Part shown: positions 1 through 9,110 of the stretch, one piece after another
How positions within the stretch are numbered: the stretch's first letter is position 1
Layout: every line of letters begins with the position of its first letter
Assembly (NCBI GenBank): GCA_943787205.1
Contig: CALSLN010000015.1
Span: 1 to 49,083 of the forward strand
Direction of reading: 5' to 3'
DNA from: an uncultured Rhodospirillaceae bacterium
GTDB lineage: Bacteria > Pseudomonadota > Alphaproteobacteria > Rhodospirillales > Rhodospirillaceae
Length of the DNA stretch: 49,083 nucleotides
Notes under the pieces: generated by a model
What the model was told of the DNA's origin: nothing
Seen by the model: the letters and a program-made list of their open reading frames with translations, nothing else
Databases searched by the model: none
Program-made: the position numbers and the translations under genes

Positions 1-1
1 G

Positions 2-436
2 TTTCAGCAGTTTCATCTTTTGCCGCGCACCAATGCCATCGAGAATGTCGAAATACCCTTGGTCTATTCAAACGCCGACAATCCGGAGCAACGGGCCATT
101 GACGCGTTGAAGAGTGTTGGCCTGGGTGAGCGCATGAAACACTACCCGGAGGAACTCTCTGGTGGGCAGCAACAGCGTGTTGCCATTGCGCGTGCTTTGG
201 TAACTGACCCAGAATTGATTCTGGCCGATGAGCCAACGGGGAATTTGGACAAAGCCTCGGGCGAAGACCTCATGGACCTGTTGCAGAAACTCAATGATGA
301 CGGTCGGACAATCGTTGTGATTACGCACGATGAAAATTTGGCGAAACGAGCGAAACGGACGGTGCGGATTGATGATGGCCGTTTGAGTGAATTGCGTGAT
401 GTTACCAATGAAACCCAAATGGGAGATGTGGCATGA
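2..436 (+). CDS. ABC transporter ATP-binding protein, MacB/LolD type (5' partial)
   Basis: This is the C-terminal two thirds of an ABC ATPase that powers the two permeases downstream. The frame is open from base 2, so the Walker A motif lies outside the window. Visible motifs are the Q-loop region ([16 protein letters not shown]), the signature [15 protein letters not shown], Walker [13 protein letters not shown] and the H-loop VVITHD; the EPTGNLD form is typical of the MacB/LolD/FtsE group. The stop overlaps the next gene's start (ATGA at 433-436), which implies translational coupling. In this family ATP hydrolysis drives export of antibiotics, lipoproteins or peptides through periplasmic partners rather than import. 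The substrate cannot be told. Confidence 0.93.
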   Translation, partial: FQQFHLLPRTNAIENVEIPLVYSNADNPEQRAIDALKSVGLGERMKHYPEELSGGQQQRVAIARALVTDPELILADEPTGNLDKASGEDLMDLLQKLNDDGRTIVVITHDENLAKRAKRTVRIDDGRLSELRDVTNETQMGDVA

Positions 437-1644
437 ACACGAAACTTCTTTTCGCAGGCAGCGCACGGATGATGATGCGCTACAAGCTGCGCACGTTCTT
501 TATGGCGATCGGTATTATTGTTGGCGTCACGGCGTTGATCTTTATGCGTGCTATGGGCGTCGGTGCTGAACAAGCCATGATGGATACGGTCAATAAGTCG
601 TTCTCGACGGCAACGATTAACGTCGTCGCAGGTGGCGGACATATGGGGCCGCGCGCGGGTGGACCAGTGACGTCGCTCAAGGTGGCAGATTTTGAAGCGA
701 TAGAGAACCAGATTAACGGTGTTATGATGACTGGCGCGATGCAATGGTTTCCTGGGCAAGACATTCGCTATCAGGGTGAAACTCGCCAAATGAGCATCTA
801 CGGCTATACCGACCAGACAGAAGCGGTCTGGCTGCGTGGCGTGTCCGAAGGCGATTACTTTTCATCTGAAGATATTGAATCAGGATCACGCGTCGCCGTT
901 ATTGGGCAACGTGCAGCAGAGGCGCTGTTCGGTGATGAAAATCCAATCGGTAAACAAATCCAAGCGGGTTCCGTTCCCTTACGCATTAAGGGCGTGCTCG
1001 AGCTTCAAGGCATAGACACCCACGGCGCTGACAAGGACGACGAGATCCATGTTCCTGTTACAACGTTGATGCGTCGATTGATGAATGTTGATCACGTCTT
1101 TGCCGGTCGGGTCATTATCGACGATCCGGATAACGTTGAGACGGTTGCTGAGGATATCAAAGTCCTGATGCGCGAGCGTCATTCTCTCAATGCTGGTGAG
1201 CCAGATGATGTCGTGGTTATTACGCCTGAGCTGGTGAAAGATATCGTTGGCAATGCAAACCGTGTTCTAGGCCGATATCTTCCAGCGGCAGCCGGTGTTG
1301 CGCTCCTTGTTGCTGCCATTGTTATTGCCAACATCATGCTGATGGCGGTGAAAGAGCGCGTACCAGAGATTGGTATTCGTAAAGCTGTTGGCGCCGAAGA
1401 TGGGCAGATCAACTTCCAGTTCCTCTCAGAGACGATCTTTGTCGCTGTAACCTCAGGTGTGTTTGGGGCAGGGATAGGTGTGATTGCGGCGATTTTGTAC
1501 GGCAACATGAGCGACGTTCCCATGGTCGTAACGCCTGGCTCATTAGCTCTTGGATTAGGTGCGGCGGTGCTGGTTGGAATCTTTGCGGGTGTTATGCCGG
1601 CGCGGCAAGCCTCAGCCCTCGACCCAGTTAATGCTCTTCGGTAA
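433..1644 (+). CDS. ABC transporter permease, MacB/FtsX family (first of two)
   Basis: Inner-membrane permease of 403 residues with the MacB-type layout: an N-terminal transmembrane helix (about residues 20-40), a periplasmic MacB_PCD-like domain of about 220 residues, then an FtsX domain with three helices (about 285-400). The [17 protein letters not shown] motif is the conserved cytoplasmic loop of FtsX permeases, and the C-terminal [14 protein letters not shown] is the usual MacB ending. The start overlaps the ATPase stop by four bases. With the next gene it probably forms a heterodimeric permease. The substrate is unknown. Confidence 0.93.
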   Translation: MNTKLLFAGSARMMMRYKLRTFFMAIGIIVGVTALIFMRAMGVGAEQAMMDTVNKSFSTATINVVAGGGHMGPRAGGPVTSLKVADFEAIENQINGVMMTGAMQWFPGQDIRYQGETRQMSIYGYTDQTEAVWLRGVSEGDYFSSEDIESGSRVAVIGQRAAEALFGDENPIGKQIQAGSVPLRIKGVLELQGIDTHGADKDDEIHVPVTTLMRRLMNVDHVFAGRVIIDDPDNVETVAEDIKVLMRERHSLNAGEPDDVVVITPELVKDIVGNANRVLGRYLPAAAGVALLVAAIVIANIMLMAVKERVPEIGIRKAVGAEDGQINFQFLSETIFVAVTSGVFGAGIGVIAAILYGNMSDVPMVVTPGSLALGLGAAVLVGIFAGVMPARQASALDPVNALR

Positions 1645-1659
1645 TACGGTTGCTTGAAT

Positions 1660-2877
1660 ATGCGGTGGCATAAAAATCTCCGCTTTTCTTTTCGGGCGAT
1701 CAATCGGTCCCGCGCGCGTGCGATGTTGTCTATCAGTGGCGTCGCGATTGGTATTGCGGCCGTCGCGATTCTGATCGGCGCAGGGGCAGGGGCCGAACGG
1801 GCCTTTCAGAAAAACCTCGAGCAACTCGGCGAAAACCTGATGGCGGTGAATGCCGCCCGCACCGAGACAGATGCCTTGCGCGGGTCTAGCCAGCTTTACC
1901 GCACGCTCAAGCTGATCGATTGGGAATGGATCAATGCGCTGGATAGCGTCGAACGCGCCGCCCCAGTTGCGGATGGTGGACGGACTCTCAAAGTCGGAAA
2001 AATCACACAATCCTTTACCGTGTTGGGCACGACGCCAGAGTTTCAAGAGACCAAAAAGTTTAAACTGATTGCTGGGCGCTTCATCGACCAAGACGACATT
2101 GATCAGCACCGCCGCGTCGCGGTGATCGGCGCCAACGTGGTGAGCGATCTCTACTTTGGTGAATGGCCCATTGGTGAGCGTGTGCTGGTGGGTAAGATTC
2201 CGTTTAAAATCATCGGTATTCTAAAACGCAAGGGGTTGAACCCGGACGGCACCTCAGATGACGGCCAGGTTATCGTGCCGGTTACAACCGCACAACGCCG
2301 TGTCCTCAATACAGATTATCTCTCGCGCATCTTCGTGCAGGCCGTGTCGCAACCAGCTATTGAAATCGCCAATGCAGATATCACCGCCTTGCTTCGTGAT
2401 GAGCACGGACATGATCGTCCAAACTTCAAAGACGATTTCGAGATTCAAGATCAGGACTCTTTACTGGCCACGCAGGAACAGATGAAGGGCTCTTTTGGCG
2501 AGCTCACACTTGGACTGGCGGCTCTCGCTCTCGGGCTCGGTGGTGTCGGCCTTCTGGCTGTTTCCTTGCTGTCTGTGAGGGAGCGCTACGGTGAGATTGG
2601 GTTGCGCATGGCAGTTGGCGCTTTACCAAGGGATATTCTGATTCAATTCCTGACTGAGTCCGTGTTGCTCGCTATTCTGGGCGGCATTACCGGCATCGTT
2701 GTTGGTGGCGCCTGTATTTTGATCGGCAGCGAGATCACCGGCTGGGCCATGGTGTTGACCTGGGAAGCCGCCACATATCCGTTCTTGATATCACTCGGAA
2801 TTGCCATTGTTTTCGGGGCATTTCCAGCACTCCGGGCGGCATGCCTCGATCCAATCGTTGCGCTCCGGAGTAAGTAA
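1660..2877 (+). CDS. ABC transporter permease, MacB/FtsX family (second of two)
   Basis: A second MacB-like permease of about 405 residues, paralogous to the gene just upstream: N-terminal helix (about 20-40), periplasmic domain, FtsX domain with RERYGEIGLRMAVGALP and the ending ALRAACLDPIVALRSK. I chose the ATG at 1660; an in-frame TTG at 1654 is possible. It starts 15 bases after the previous stop in the same operon. Two different permease subunits with one ATPase resemble LolCDE or heteromeric MacB-type exporters. No membrane-fusion protein is visible, but it could lie upstream of the window. Confidence 0.92.
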   Translation: MRWHKNLRFSFRAINRSRARAMLSISGVAIGIAAVAILIGAGAGAERAFQKNLEQLGENLMAVNAARTETDALRGSSQLYRTLKLIDWEWINALDSVERAAPVADGGRTLKVGKITQSFTVLGTTPEFQETKKFKLIAGRFIDQDDIDQHRRVAVIGANVVSDLYFGEWPIGERVLVGKIPFKIIGILKRKGLNPDGTSDDGQVIVPVTTAQRRVLNTDYLSRIFVQAVSQPAIEIANADITALLRDEHGHDRPNFKDDFEIQDQDSLLATQEQMKGSFGELTLGLAALALGLGGVGLLAVSLLSVRERYGEIGLRMAVGALPRDILIQFLTESVLLAILGGITGIVVGGACILIGSEITGWAMVLTWEAATYPFLISLGIAIVFGAFPALRAACLDPIVALRSK

Positions 2878-2952
2878 TTGACTCAACTCAAGGGCGCGGG
2901 CACCGTAAACTCATAGATGCATATATAAAGCCGAACCAGAGGAGAGACGGCC

Positions 2953-4097
2953 ATGAAAAAACGACCGATGTTGAAATCCATAGGGCTCTGCGGAGCATTG
3001 CTCGCCAGTGTCTGGAGCGTGGCGGCCATCGCGCAGCCGGTTCCAGAATTGGTTCGCCCTGATGGCTCATACCCTACGGTTCCGTTAGAGAAGGACGTTG
3101 TTGTCCTCAAGGTCGTTCAAAATGAACCGATGCTGCTGCAGGAAGCAGAGAGCGTTGAAGCGGGCCTTAAAGAAAACGTGCGGCGTATGGGCTATTGGAT
3201 CAACAAAGCCTGCACGGAAGGCAAGAAGCCCGATTTCATTCTGTTCAATGAGTTTCCGTTGACTGGCTATTCCTCCGGTACGCGCGATGAGAAACTGAAG
3301 TTTACCATTCAGGTCCCAGGGCCAGAAACCAAAGCCATCGGCGAGTTCGCCAAAGCCTGTGACACCTATGTGATCTTCGGTAGCTATGCGACCGACCCAG
3401 ACTGGCCCGGTCATATTCTCAGGCCTGAACCCTGTCATTGGCCGCGGATGGTGAGATCAAGCATACCTATTGGAAAACCGCGTAACGCTTCTCGATACAC
3501 GGATGACGGCGGGGAAATACCAACCACGACCATTGAGAATGTCCACGACAAGTTCCGTGCCAAGTACGGCATCGAAGAAGAATTCCCAGTGTTGCAAACC
3601 GAGTTCGGTAATATTGCGGTGAGCACCGTACAGATTGACCCGTTCGTATTTGCAGCCTTTGCCATGCGCGGTGTTGAGATCATGCTGCGTACTGCGACTG
3701 GTTTTCTCTGAAGTCGATGTCCAGGCGATCGCGTACTACAACAATGTCTATTCTGGCATGTCGAACATCACGTTCCCCTCAAACCCGAACTTCCCACCAG
3801 GCTTTGGCGGGAATTCGTTAATCGTTCGCCCCGGGCGGTAAAATTTTAGCTCAGAAAAAAGGCGGTGAAGAAGCCATCGTTGAGGCTGAGCTCAATATCG
3901 GTGAATTGCGGAAAGACCGTCGGATCCCGCGCTACCCGATGGAAGTCGTGAAGCCGGTCTTCGACCAGTTCGTCCAGGAAGTGCCCATGAACATCCTAGA
4001 TGTTACGCGGGCAGAACTGCCGCAATCCCGAGAAGAAATGAAGGGCTTGATGGATAAGAAAAGCCGTTGGCTGAACCTGCAAGGCGATGCGGGTTAA
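2953..4097 (+). pseudogene. Exported carbon-nitrogen hydrolase (nitrilase superfamily)-like gene, broken by about five 1-base insertions
   Basis: The gene opens with a Sec signal peptide (MKKRPMLKSIGLCGALLASV, cleavage near AIAQ) and a nitrilase fold with the catalytic Glu motif FNEFPLTGY and PGPETKAIGEFAKACDTYVIFGSY. The frame breaks at about 3420-3482 (three single-base insertions that cancel), at the T run near 3702 and at the G run near 3834. Removing five bases gives one protein of about 379 residues ending LNLQGDAG, with the Lys-region motif DGEIKHTYWKT recovered in another frame. The part matching the family's CGE nucleophile motif reads IAVSTVQIDPF, so the catalytic Cys seems absent. 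It is distantly related to the nitrilases at 37.7-39.8 kb. Either a real pseudogene or sequencing error. Confidence 0.75.
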
Positions 4098-4126
4098 ACG
4101 GTTTCTGAAATCACGTTTGAAAAATG

Positions 4127-4163
4127 CGGGCATGGCAGGGTTTTTCCTTCCATGCCCGTTTTT
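4127..4163 (+). terminator. Rho-independent terminator after the nitrilase-like gene
   Basis: A perfect 9-bp inverted repeat (CGGGCATGG at 4127-4135, CCATGCCCG at 4150-4158) encloses a 14-base loop and is followed by TTTTT (4159-4163). It lies 30 bases after the nitrilase-like stop and just before the next gene's ribosome binding site, so it closes that transcript. Confidence 0.85.
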
Positions 4164-4182
4164 CGCTTCAGTAAGGTTTGTA

Positions 4183-4857
4183 ATGTGAGCGGAAGCTTTT
4201 CAGGCCATAAATCGTGGAAAGAGATTCAAGACCTTTGTGGTCTTTCCATTGTCAGTGGGCCCTTAAAGAAAGCAGGCTTGCAACCGACAGCCGTTGTAAA
4301 GCCAGGGGATCAATGGCCTCATATCCGTAGCAGTCGATGGGACGCGGGGATTGGACTTAGGCACTTGGGGCTTTCCGCCGCCAACCGGACGTTCCAGCCT
4401 CGTCATCAATGCCCGCTGTGAAACAATGGATGTGTTGCCCAGCTTTGTGAATGCCTTTGAGCATCATCGCTGTGTGGTACCAGTTACCGGGTATTACGAA
4501 TGGAAGAAAGAGGTCGATGGCTCTCGCACGCCCTGGCAGTTTTCCTTAGAGGGTAAGGGGGCCGGCCTATTCGTTATGGCGGGCCTGTTTATGATCGACT
4601 CAAAAAAGGGCCAAAAACGTTTCGTGATTGTGACGACAGAACCCAATGAGATGGCCGCCGAGATTCATGATCGGATGCCGGTGATCCTAACCGATGAGAT
4701 GACGGACATTTGGCTGTCTGACGGTGCGACGCCTCATGCATTGAAACGCCTATGCCGGCCTTACGAAGGCACGAACCTCATCGCCACACCGGTGTCGAAG
4801 AATTTGCACCAACCCCCGAAGGACGTGGATGAAAATCAGCTCGGGTTTTCCCTCTAA
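4183..4857 (+). pseudogene. yedK: SOS response-associated peptidase family protein (YedK/HMCES-like), frameshifted
   Basis: SRAP proteins cross-link abasic sites in single-stranded DNA through their Cys2 and protect them during replication. The start ATG at 4183 has AAGG six bases upstream and is followed by TG, giving Met-Cys, but two extra bases at about 4188 create a TGA stop at once. The rest is readable in other frames (GSFSGHKSWKEIQDL, then from about 4351 DLGTWGFPPPTGRSSLVINA). A second indel near 4345 restores the first frame, for about 223 residues. The Asn of INARCET and the Glu of GYYEWKK are kept. The His of the usual HPVS motif is Thr here (ATPVS). The C-terminal 168 residues are open. 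Confidence 0.8.
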
Positions 4858-4860
4858 GGG

Positions 4861-6102
4861 CTATTTCCAAGCACCGAACAGATACCAGCTCTCGCCGTTG
4901 TAGCCCTGCTTTGCCGGTTCAGGCTTTGAGTGTTCATGATCATGTCGGCTGATCCGGCCTGCCCACGACGGATATTGGTCTGGCTCCAGGTCTGGGTTCA
5001 CGCCGCTTTCAATACACTTGTCCGGGTGGAACCCTGCCGTGTGTAACGCCGCTTGAAAATCCATGCCGTGCAGCTGAACCCAAAAAGGTTCGTTGTTGTA
5101 CCAAGCATCCCAATTGCGCAGGAACCGATCAAACACTGGCGTGTCTGGGGTGAAGTTAGGCTGTTCCAGGTTAGTCGTCAGCCCACCTGGGTTAAGCGCC
5201 GCGTATATGCGTTTCAGAATCTCGGGCAGGGCCGTGCCTGAGGTTTCATGGAAGACCATCGTTGTCTGAATGAGGTCGAACGTACCCAGGGAGTCATCGA
5301 TCTCTTCCGCAGCGCCTTGGACGAAACGCACATTCGAAAACCCCATGGAGCGCGCCCGTGCTTGGCCATAGCGCAGCATGGGTGCGCCGGCATCAAGGGC
5401 GACGACTTCCGCTTCGGGGAAAGCTGCAGCCAGGGGCAGGGTATTGTTGCCATGGGCCGCGCCGATATCGAGAATGCGCTTGGGTTTGAAGGTCGGGTGG
5501 CGCTCAGCCAGCCATTTCGCCATGCCTCGTCCGCCGGAATCACCTTTCGGGCCAAACATACCCATGGCCGTGACAAAGGTGGCCACATCATAGGTGGCCG
5601 CAGCCGTCATATCACCAGGCTCGATCTCTGTATGATAGCCGCCGGGCTGAAGATGATTATCGGCATTTGCCAGATAGCGTGGCACGTTGAGCGATGGATC
5701 GAGGGTGAGGGCGTCATCATTCGCATCCCCATTCAGAACATCCGCACGCTCCTGTAAGTCGCCCATTTGCCTGAGTGCGATGTGACGGGCTGTCTGCCGG
5801 TTCATCTCCTGGATCATACGGCGAAGGCTGGCCCACGATTGATAAACCGGACTTGGCCGAATGGCCTCACGGACCGTCGCACCGGTCTGCGCCTTAGGGT
5901 TAGACAGATCAAGATCCTCAGCCGTCAGCTTTGGCAAGGCTTCCTGCTCGTAGGCAAGCTTCACGCCTGAACTGAGGGTCGCCGCCACAGCCGCATTGAG
6001 GGAGGCGAGCACGTTGATCCGCGCCGACTCATCATGATTGATATCGGGCGTCATACCGTGCCGATAAAGCGAACGTGAATCTGCAGGGAGAGGGACAGGC
6101 AT
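4861..6102 (-). CDS. Class I SAM-dependent methyltransferase
   Basis: Protein of 413 residues. An N-terminal region of about 200 residues matches nothing I recognise; a Rossmann methyltransferase domain follows. Motif I is RILDIGAAHGNNTLPLA and the acidic residue is in VVALDAG; post-I motifs are FDLIQTTMVFHE and ALNPGGLTTNLEQP. The C-terminus ends ESWYLFGAWK, and together with NNEPF and DKCIESG it is closely shared with the partial methyltransferase at the other end of the window, so the two belong to one subfamily. The start is uncertain: ATG at 6054 (MTPDINHDES) is an alternative and neither has a good ribosome binding site. It converges with the YedK-like gene. The acceptor is unknown. Confidence 0.85.
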   Translation of the reverse strand: MPVPLPADSRSLYRHGMTPDINHDESARINVLASLNAAVAATLSSGVKLAYEQEALPKLTAEDLDLSNPKAQTGATVREAIRPSPVYQSWASLRRMIQEMNRQTARHIALRQMGDLQERADVLNGDANDDALTLDPSLNVPRYLANADNHLQPGGYHTEIEPGDMTAAATYDVATFVTAMGMFGPKGDSGGRGMAKWLAERHPTFKPKRILDIGAAHGNNTLPLAAAFPEAEVVALDAGAPMLRYGQARARSMGFSNVRFVQGAAEEIDDSLGTFDLIQTTMVFHETSGTALPEILKRIYAALNPGGLTTNLEQPNFTPDTPVFDRFLRNWDAWYNNEPFWVQLHGMDFQAALHTAGFHPDKCIESGVNPDLEPDQYPSWAGRISRHDHEHSKPEPAKQGYNGESWYLFGAWK

Positions 6103-6195
6103 AATATCAAAGCATCCGGTGTGATCGTGATACGCCGTTGCAGACTAGGGAGAGACAGGAGTGGACACAACAGACGGCAAAAAACCCTCTTCGGA

Positions 6196-7140
6196 CTAGG
6201 GGGTACCCTGCTGTTCCAGCCATTTTAAGATCACTTGGTTTGTCTCCTCAGGCTTTTCTTGTTGAATCCAATGCCCACAATCCAAATTGACCACGTCTAC
6301 ATTGGGCACGAAATCTGCCAGGTTTTCAGACTTCGCGACCAGATCCCTGTCGCCATAGATCATCAGTGTAGGCTGTTGGATGATCGGGTCCACGTCCGCC
6401 AACAGCTGCCAGTTTCGATCAAGGTTTCTGTACCAGTTGATACTGCTGGTGAACCCTGAGGCTTCGAAAGCGGAGACGAAAACAGCCAGATCATTCTCAC
6501 TCATGACGGACTCCCCAAGGGGTGTTTGCGCTTGGGCGAGATTGATCATCATCATGCCTGGCTCAGGCTCTAAAGCGGGCTGGTTCTTGCGGTACATGTT
6601 GCGCAGAAACTGGGCTGTATTGTCGTTCAATACGGCGTCTGCGACGCCCGGCTGTCGATTGAAGTGGACAAAATAAAAATCGCCGCCAAAAATTTCTTCC
6701 ATCACCTCGATCCAGGGTCTTTCCCAACGCTCTTGGTAAGGGAGGCTTAGATTTATCACCTTATTGACACGGTTCGGATGCAAGAGGGTCAGCCCCCAAA
6801 CGACCATTGCCCCCCAATCATGACCGACAAATGCAGCCTCTTCGTATCCGTAGTGATGGAGAAGAGCGACGAGATCACCCGACAAGTGTTCAATGTCATA
6901 GTCAGTAACTTCGGACGGACGGGATGAGTTGCCATAGCCCCGCTGGTTAGGAACGATGACATGGTAGCCCGCTGCCACAAGGGCAGGCACCTGACAACGC
7001 CAAGAATACGCATGCTCTGGCCAGCCGTGACAGAGCACAATCGGGTTTCCTTTATTTTCGCGACCGGATTCAAAGACTTCGAGGTCCACGCCGTTGACTG
7101 GAATGAGAGTCGGCTTGGGAAAGTCTGTTAGATGAGACAT
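6196..7140 (-). CDS. Alpha/beta hydrolase, soluble epoxide hydrolase type
   Basis: All epoxide hydrolase signatures are present in 314 residues: oxyanion-hole HGWP (38-41), nucleophile Asp108 in GHDWG, cap-domain tyrosines Tyr156 (DFYFVHF) and Tyr237 (INWYRNL), acid Asp266 in GDRD and His290 in DCGHW. Such enzymes open an epoxide to a trans diol through an alkyl-enzyme ester; the two tyrosines set this gene apart from haloalkane dehalogenases. It is transcribed away from the WYL regulator, with the operator at 7214-7240 between them, so it is probably that regulator's target. Cytoplasmic; no signal peptide. The natural epoxide is not known. Confidence 0.9.
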   Translation of the reverse strand: MSHLTDFPKPTLIPVNGVDLEVFESGRENKGNPIVLCHGWPEHAYSWRCQVPALVAAGYHVIVPNQRGYGNSSRPSEVTDYDIEHLSGDLVALLHHYGYEEAAFVGHDWGAMVVWGLTLLHPNRVNKVINLSLPYQERWERPWIEVMEEIFGGDFYFVHFNRQPGVADAVLNDNTAQFLRNMYRKNQPALEPEPGMMMINLAQAQTPLGESVMSENDLAVFVSAFEASGFTSSINWYRNLDRNWQLLADVDPIIQQPTLMIYGDRDLVAKSENLADFVPNVDVVNLDCGHWIQQEKPEETNQVILKWLEQQGTP

Positions 7141-7213
7141 TCTATTTCCTCTTTAAATATTCGGGGTGATCAGGCGAGGGGCCTTCTGTTTTGGATGGCG
7201 TTTGACTAAGGCC

Positions 7214-7240
7214 TAATGGTGACAAATACTGTCACCATTA
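7214..7240. promoter_or_regulatory. Operator: perfect 11-bp inverted repeat between epoxide hydrolase and WYL regulator
   Basis: TAATGGTGACA (7214-7224) and TGTCACCATTA (7230-7240) are exact reverse complements around a 5-base AATAC spacer. The dyad sits 18 bases before the regulator's start and 74 bases before the epoxide hydrolase start, where it can overlap both divergent promoters. Binding of the adjacent WYL protein is inferred from position and symmetry. Confidence 0.8.
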
Positions 7241-7257
7241 AAGGGTAGCCTTACAAA

Positions 7258-7976
7258 GTGAATGTTCGCCTCCGACATGACGCCATCGTGCGTAGCCTGC
7301 GCCGCAACGGCACGTCGACAGTCGCTGACTTAGCGGAGGAGGTTGGCGCATCCCGGCGCACAGTGTTGCGTGACATCAACGCGTTGCGCGACGAGGGCTT
7401 TGTCATTCATTCTGAACCTGGTCGCGGGGGCGGCCTGCAACTTGATCCCCAATCGGTTCAAGCCAAAGCGCGGCTCTCGGTCGCCGAGGTCTTTGCACTT
7501 CTCATCAGTGTTGCGTCGATGCGTGCAGCCGGAAATTTGCCCTTTTCGGATCTCGCAGACGCCGGGCTTGCCAAGATCGAGAAAGCCCTGCCGCCGGATA
7601 AGGTCCGCGACTTACGCCGGTTTCTGGATTGCCTGTACGTCGGGACGCTCGCGCCACAGGTCAACATAGCCGACATGGGCGTGATGGACTCTGCGCTGCT
7701 GCCCGCATTCGAGACAGCCTTTCTGCAACGGTTACATCTGCGGTTCCAGTACCATGACGCAAAAGGGACCCTAACCAGCCGAACTGTTGAGCCGCAAGCG
7801 ATGCTGATCTTGCCACCACTCTGGTATTTGGTGGCTTGGGATTCTACGCGCAAAGACTTTCGTCATTTTGAATGGATCGGATCACCGAACCGGAATACGT
7901 CGAAGGCTTAACCTTTCGGCGACGACATGTGCCGTTCGAGGATCACGTCCGCCCAGTTCGACACCAAGCGCGCTGA
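7258..7976 (+). CDS. WYL-domain transcriptional regulator, DeoR/YafY-like (frameshifted near the 3' end)
   Basis: An N-terminal winged helix (residues 1-60, VADLAEEVGASRRTVLRDINALRD) is followed by a WYL ligand-sensing domain with PLWYLVAWDSTRKDFRHF. At about 7869 one base is missing; in the frame after it the protein continues MDRITEPEYVEGLTFRRRH and VPFEDHVRPVRHQAR to a stop at 7976, the normal family ending, for about 239 residues. Without the repair the frame stops at 7911. GTG at 7258 is the only early start that keeps the helix-turn-helix. It probably controls itself and the divergent epoxide hydrolase through the 27-bp dyad. The ligand is unknown. Confidence 0.85.
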
Positions 7977-8134
7977 TCATCTCATATTGTGGGACGCCAG
8001 GGCGTTGGTGCGCGTCTGTGCTTGGCTGCCGGATATCAACGACCGTAGGTGCGATAGCAACCGTCGTAATGTAGGTAGGTTAGTCCTGATATAGCGACAT
8101 CCATTTGTCGCATAATGTATATTATGGATTTAAT

Positions 8135-8563
8135 CTATATCCGAAATACGAGGTAAAGCGCAGTTGACAGAACTCCTCCTAGTCCAATGAAGAAACCTGA
8201 TGCACTTGCCAACAACAATCTTTCTATCATCTTACGCTCTCCATCCGTGAGTTCCTTCATAGTCTTGCCAATCGGCACGGAACCGACGGCTAGCACTCCA
8301 TATACCGATAGAAAGATTGATACGCCGAAGACTAAGGTCGCGCCTTTAAATATCGTTTCTTCAAAGCTGTTAAGGCTCAGCGCTTCCGATTCAGTAGTCA
8401 ACATCGTGGCTAGCGCAATAAATCCGATCGTATTCCCTGTAAGGCATTTAGAAGCACCAAGCCTTAACTGGGCGACTTTCTCGTCGCTGATTTGTTTATC
8501 CGCAGCATTACGAGCGCTCTTACGTTCCTGGTAGTGTTGTATCGACTTAAGGTTTTGATTCAA
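8135..8563 (-). CDS. Small membrane protein of unknown function
   Basis: No recognised family. I chose the TTG at 8563 because AGGAGG lies six bases upstream, a near-perfect ribosome binding site; an open frame runs up to 8671 but would overlap the next gene's 5' end. The 142-residue protein has a charged N-terminus (QERKSARNAADKQ) and three hydrophobic segments: around TGNTIGFIALATMLT, TLVFGVSIFLSVYGVLAVGS and SGFFIGLGGVLSTALYLVF. It stands alone, divergent from the GFA-like gene. Bases 7977-8134 before it hold only a short hairpin (GCGACA/TGTCGC at 8094-8111). Confidence 0.6.
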   Translation of the reverse strand: MNQNLKSIQHYQERKSARNAADKQISDEKVAQLRLGASKCLTGNTIGFIALATMLTTESEALSLNSFEETIFKGATLVFGVSIFLSVYGVLAVGSVPIGKTMKELTDGERKMIERLLLASASGFFIGLGGVLSTALYLVFRI

Positions 8564-8669
8564 GAAAGCCCTCCTAAGCCGTTGTTCAGAATCATATTTC
8601 TTCAATTGCGATGTTACCCTAGATTGCGGGTTGCACCACAGCCCAACCTGAAGCACTGGAGAGACGCAC

Positions 8670-9098
8670 ATGTCAGATCAATCAGAGATGCACGGCAAAT
8701 GTTTGTGTGGCGCGGTTAGCGTGACGGCAAAACCCGAGAAACACGAGGTTGGCGCGTGTCATTGCGACATGTGCCGCAGATGGGGTGGCGGTCCGTTTAT
8801 GGAGATTGATTGTGGCACAGCCGCATCCTTTACCGGCGATGACAACATTTCTGTGTTTTCGTCATCCGATTGGGCTGAGCGCGGCTTCTGCAAATCCTGC
8901 GGCACGCATCTGTTTTATCGACTGAAAGAAACAGGGCAAACAATGGTTCCTATTGGGCTATTTGACTCTGATGAGGGTTTAGCATTCACCGGACAAGTCT
9001 TCATTGATGAGAAGCCGTCCTTCTATGAATTTGCAAATAAGACGGAGAATTTCACTGGTCCAGAGATTTTCGCGATGTTTGGCGCGTCACCGGATTAG
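8670..9098 (+). CDS. GFA family (glutathione-dependent formaldehyde-activating-like) zinc protein
   Basis: Protein of 142 residues with the zinc-binding cysteine pattern of the GFA fold: CLCGAV near the N-terminus, CHCDMCRRWGGGPF, then FCKSCGTHLFYRL. Members bind structural and catalytic zinc; the founding enzyme condenses formaldehyde with glutathione, but most homologues have untested roles, so only the family is safe. It starts with ATG at 8670, converges with the metallo-beta-lactamase gene and seems monocistronic. Confidence 0.88.
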   Translation: MSDQSEMHGKCLCGAVSVTAKPEKHEVGACHCDMCRRWGGGPFMEIDCGTAASFTGDDNISVFSSSDWAERGFCKSCGTHLFYRLKETGQTMVPIGLFDSDEGLAFTGQVFIDEKPSFYEFANKTENFTGPEIFAMFGASPD

Positions 9099-9110
9099 CG
9101 GCCGTGAGGC

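Noticed and set aside
1..1644. Reading the first genes as LolCDE
   Set aside because: The ATPase and permeases fit MacB-type exporters as well; without the missing 5' part the choice cannot be made.
6179..6200. Possible minus-strand terminator after the epoxide hydrolase (CCCT/AGGG with a T run)
   Set aside because: The stem is only about four base pairs and overlaps the stop codon.
8094..8126. Two short hairpins (GCGACA/TGTCGC and CATAAT/ATTATG) after the WYL gene
   Set aside because: Stems are only six base pairs and no T run follows, so a terminator is not supported.
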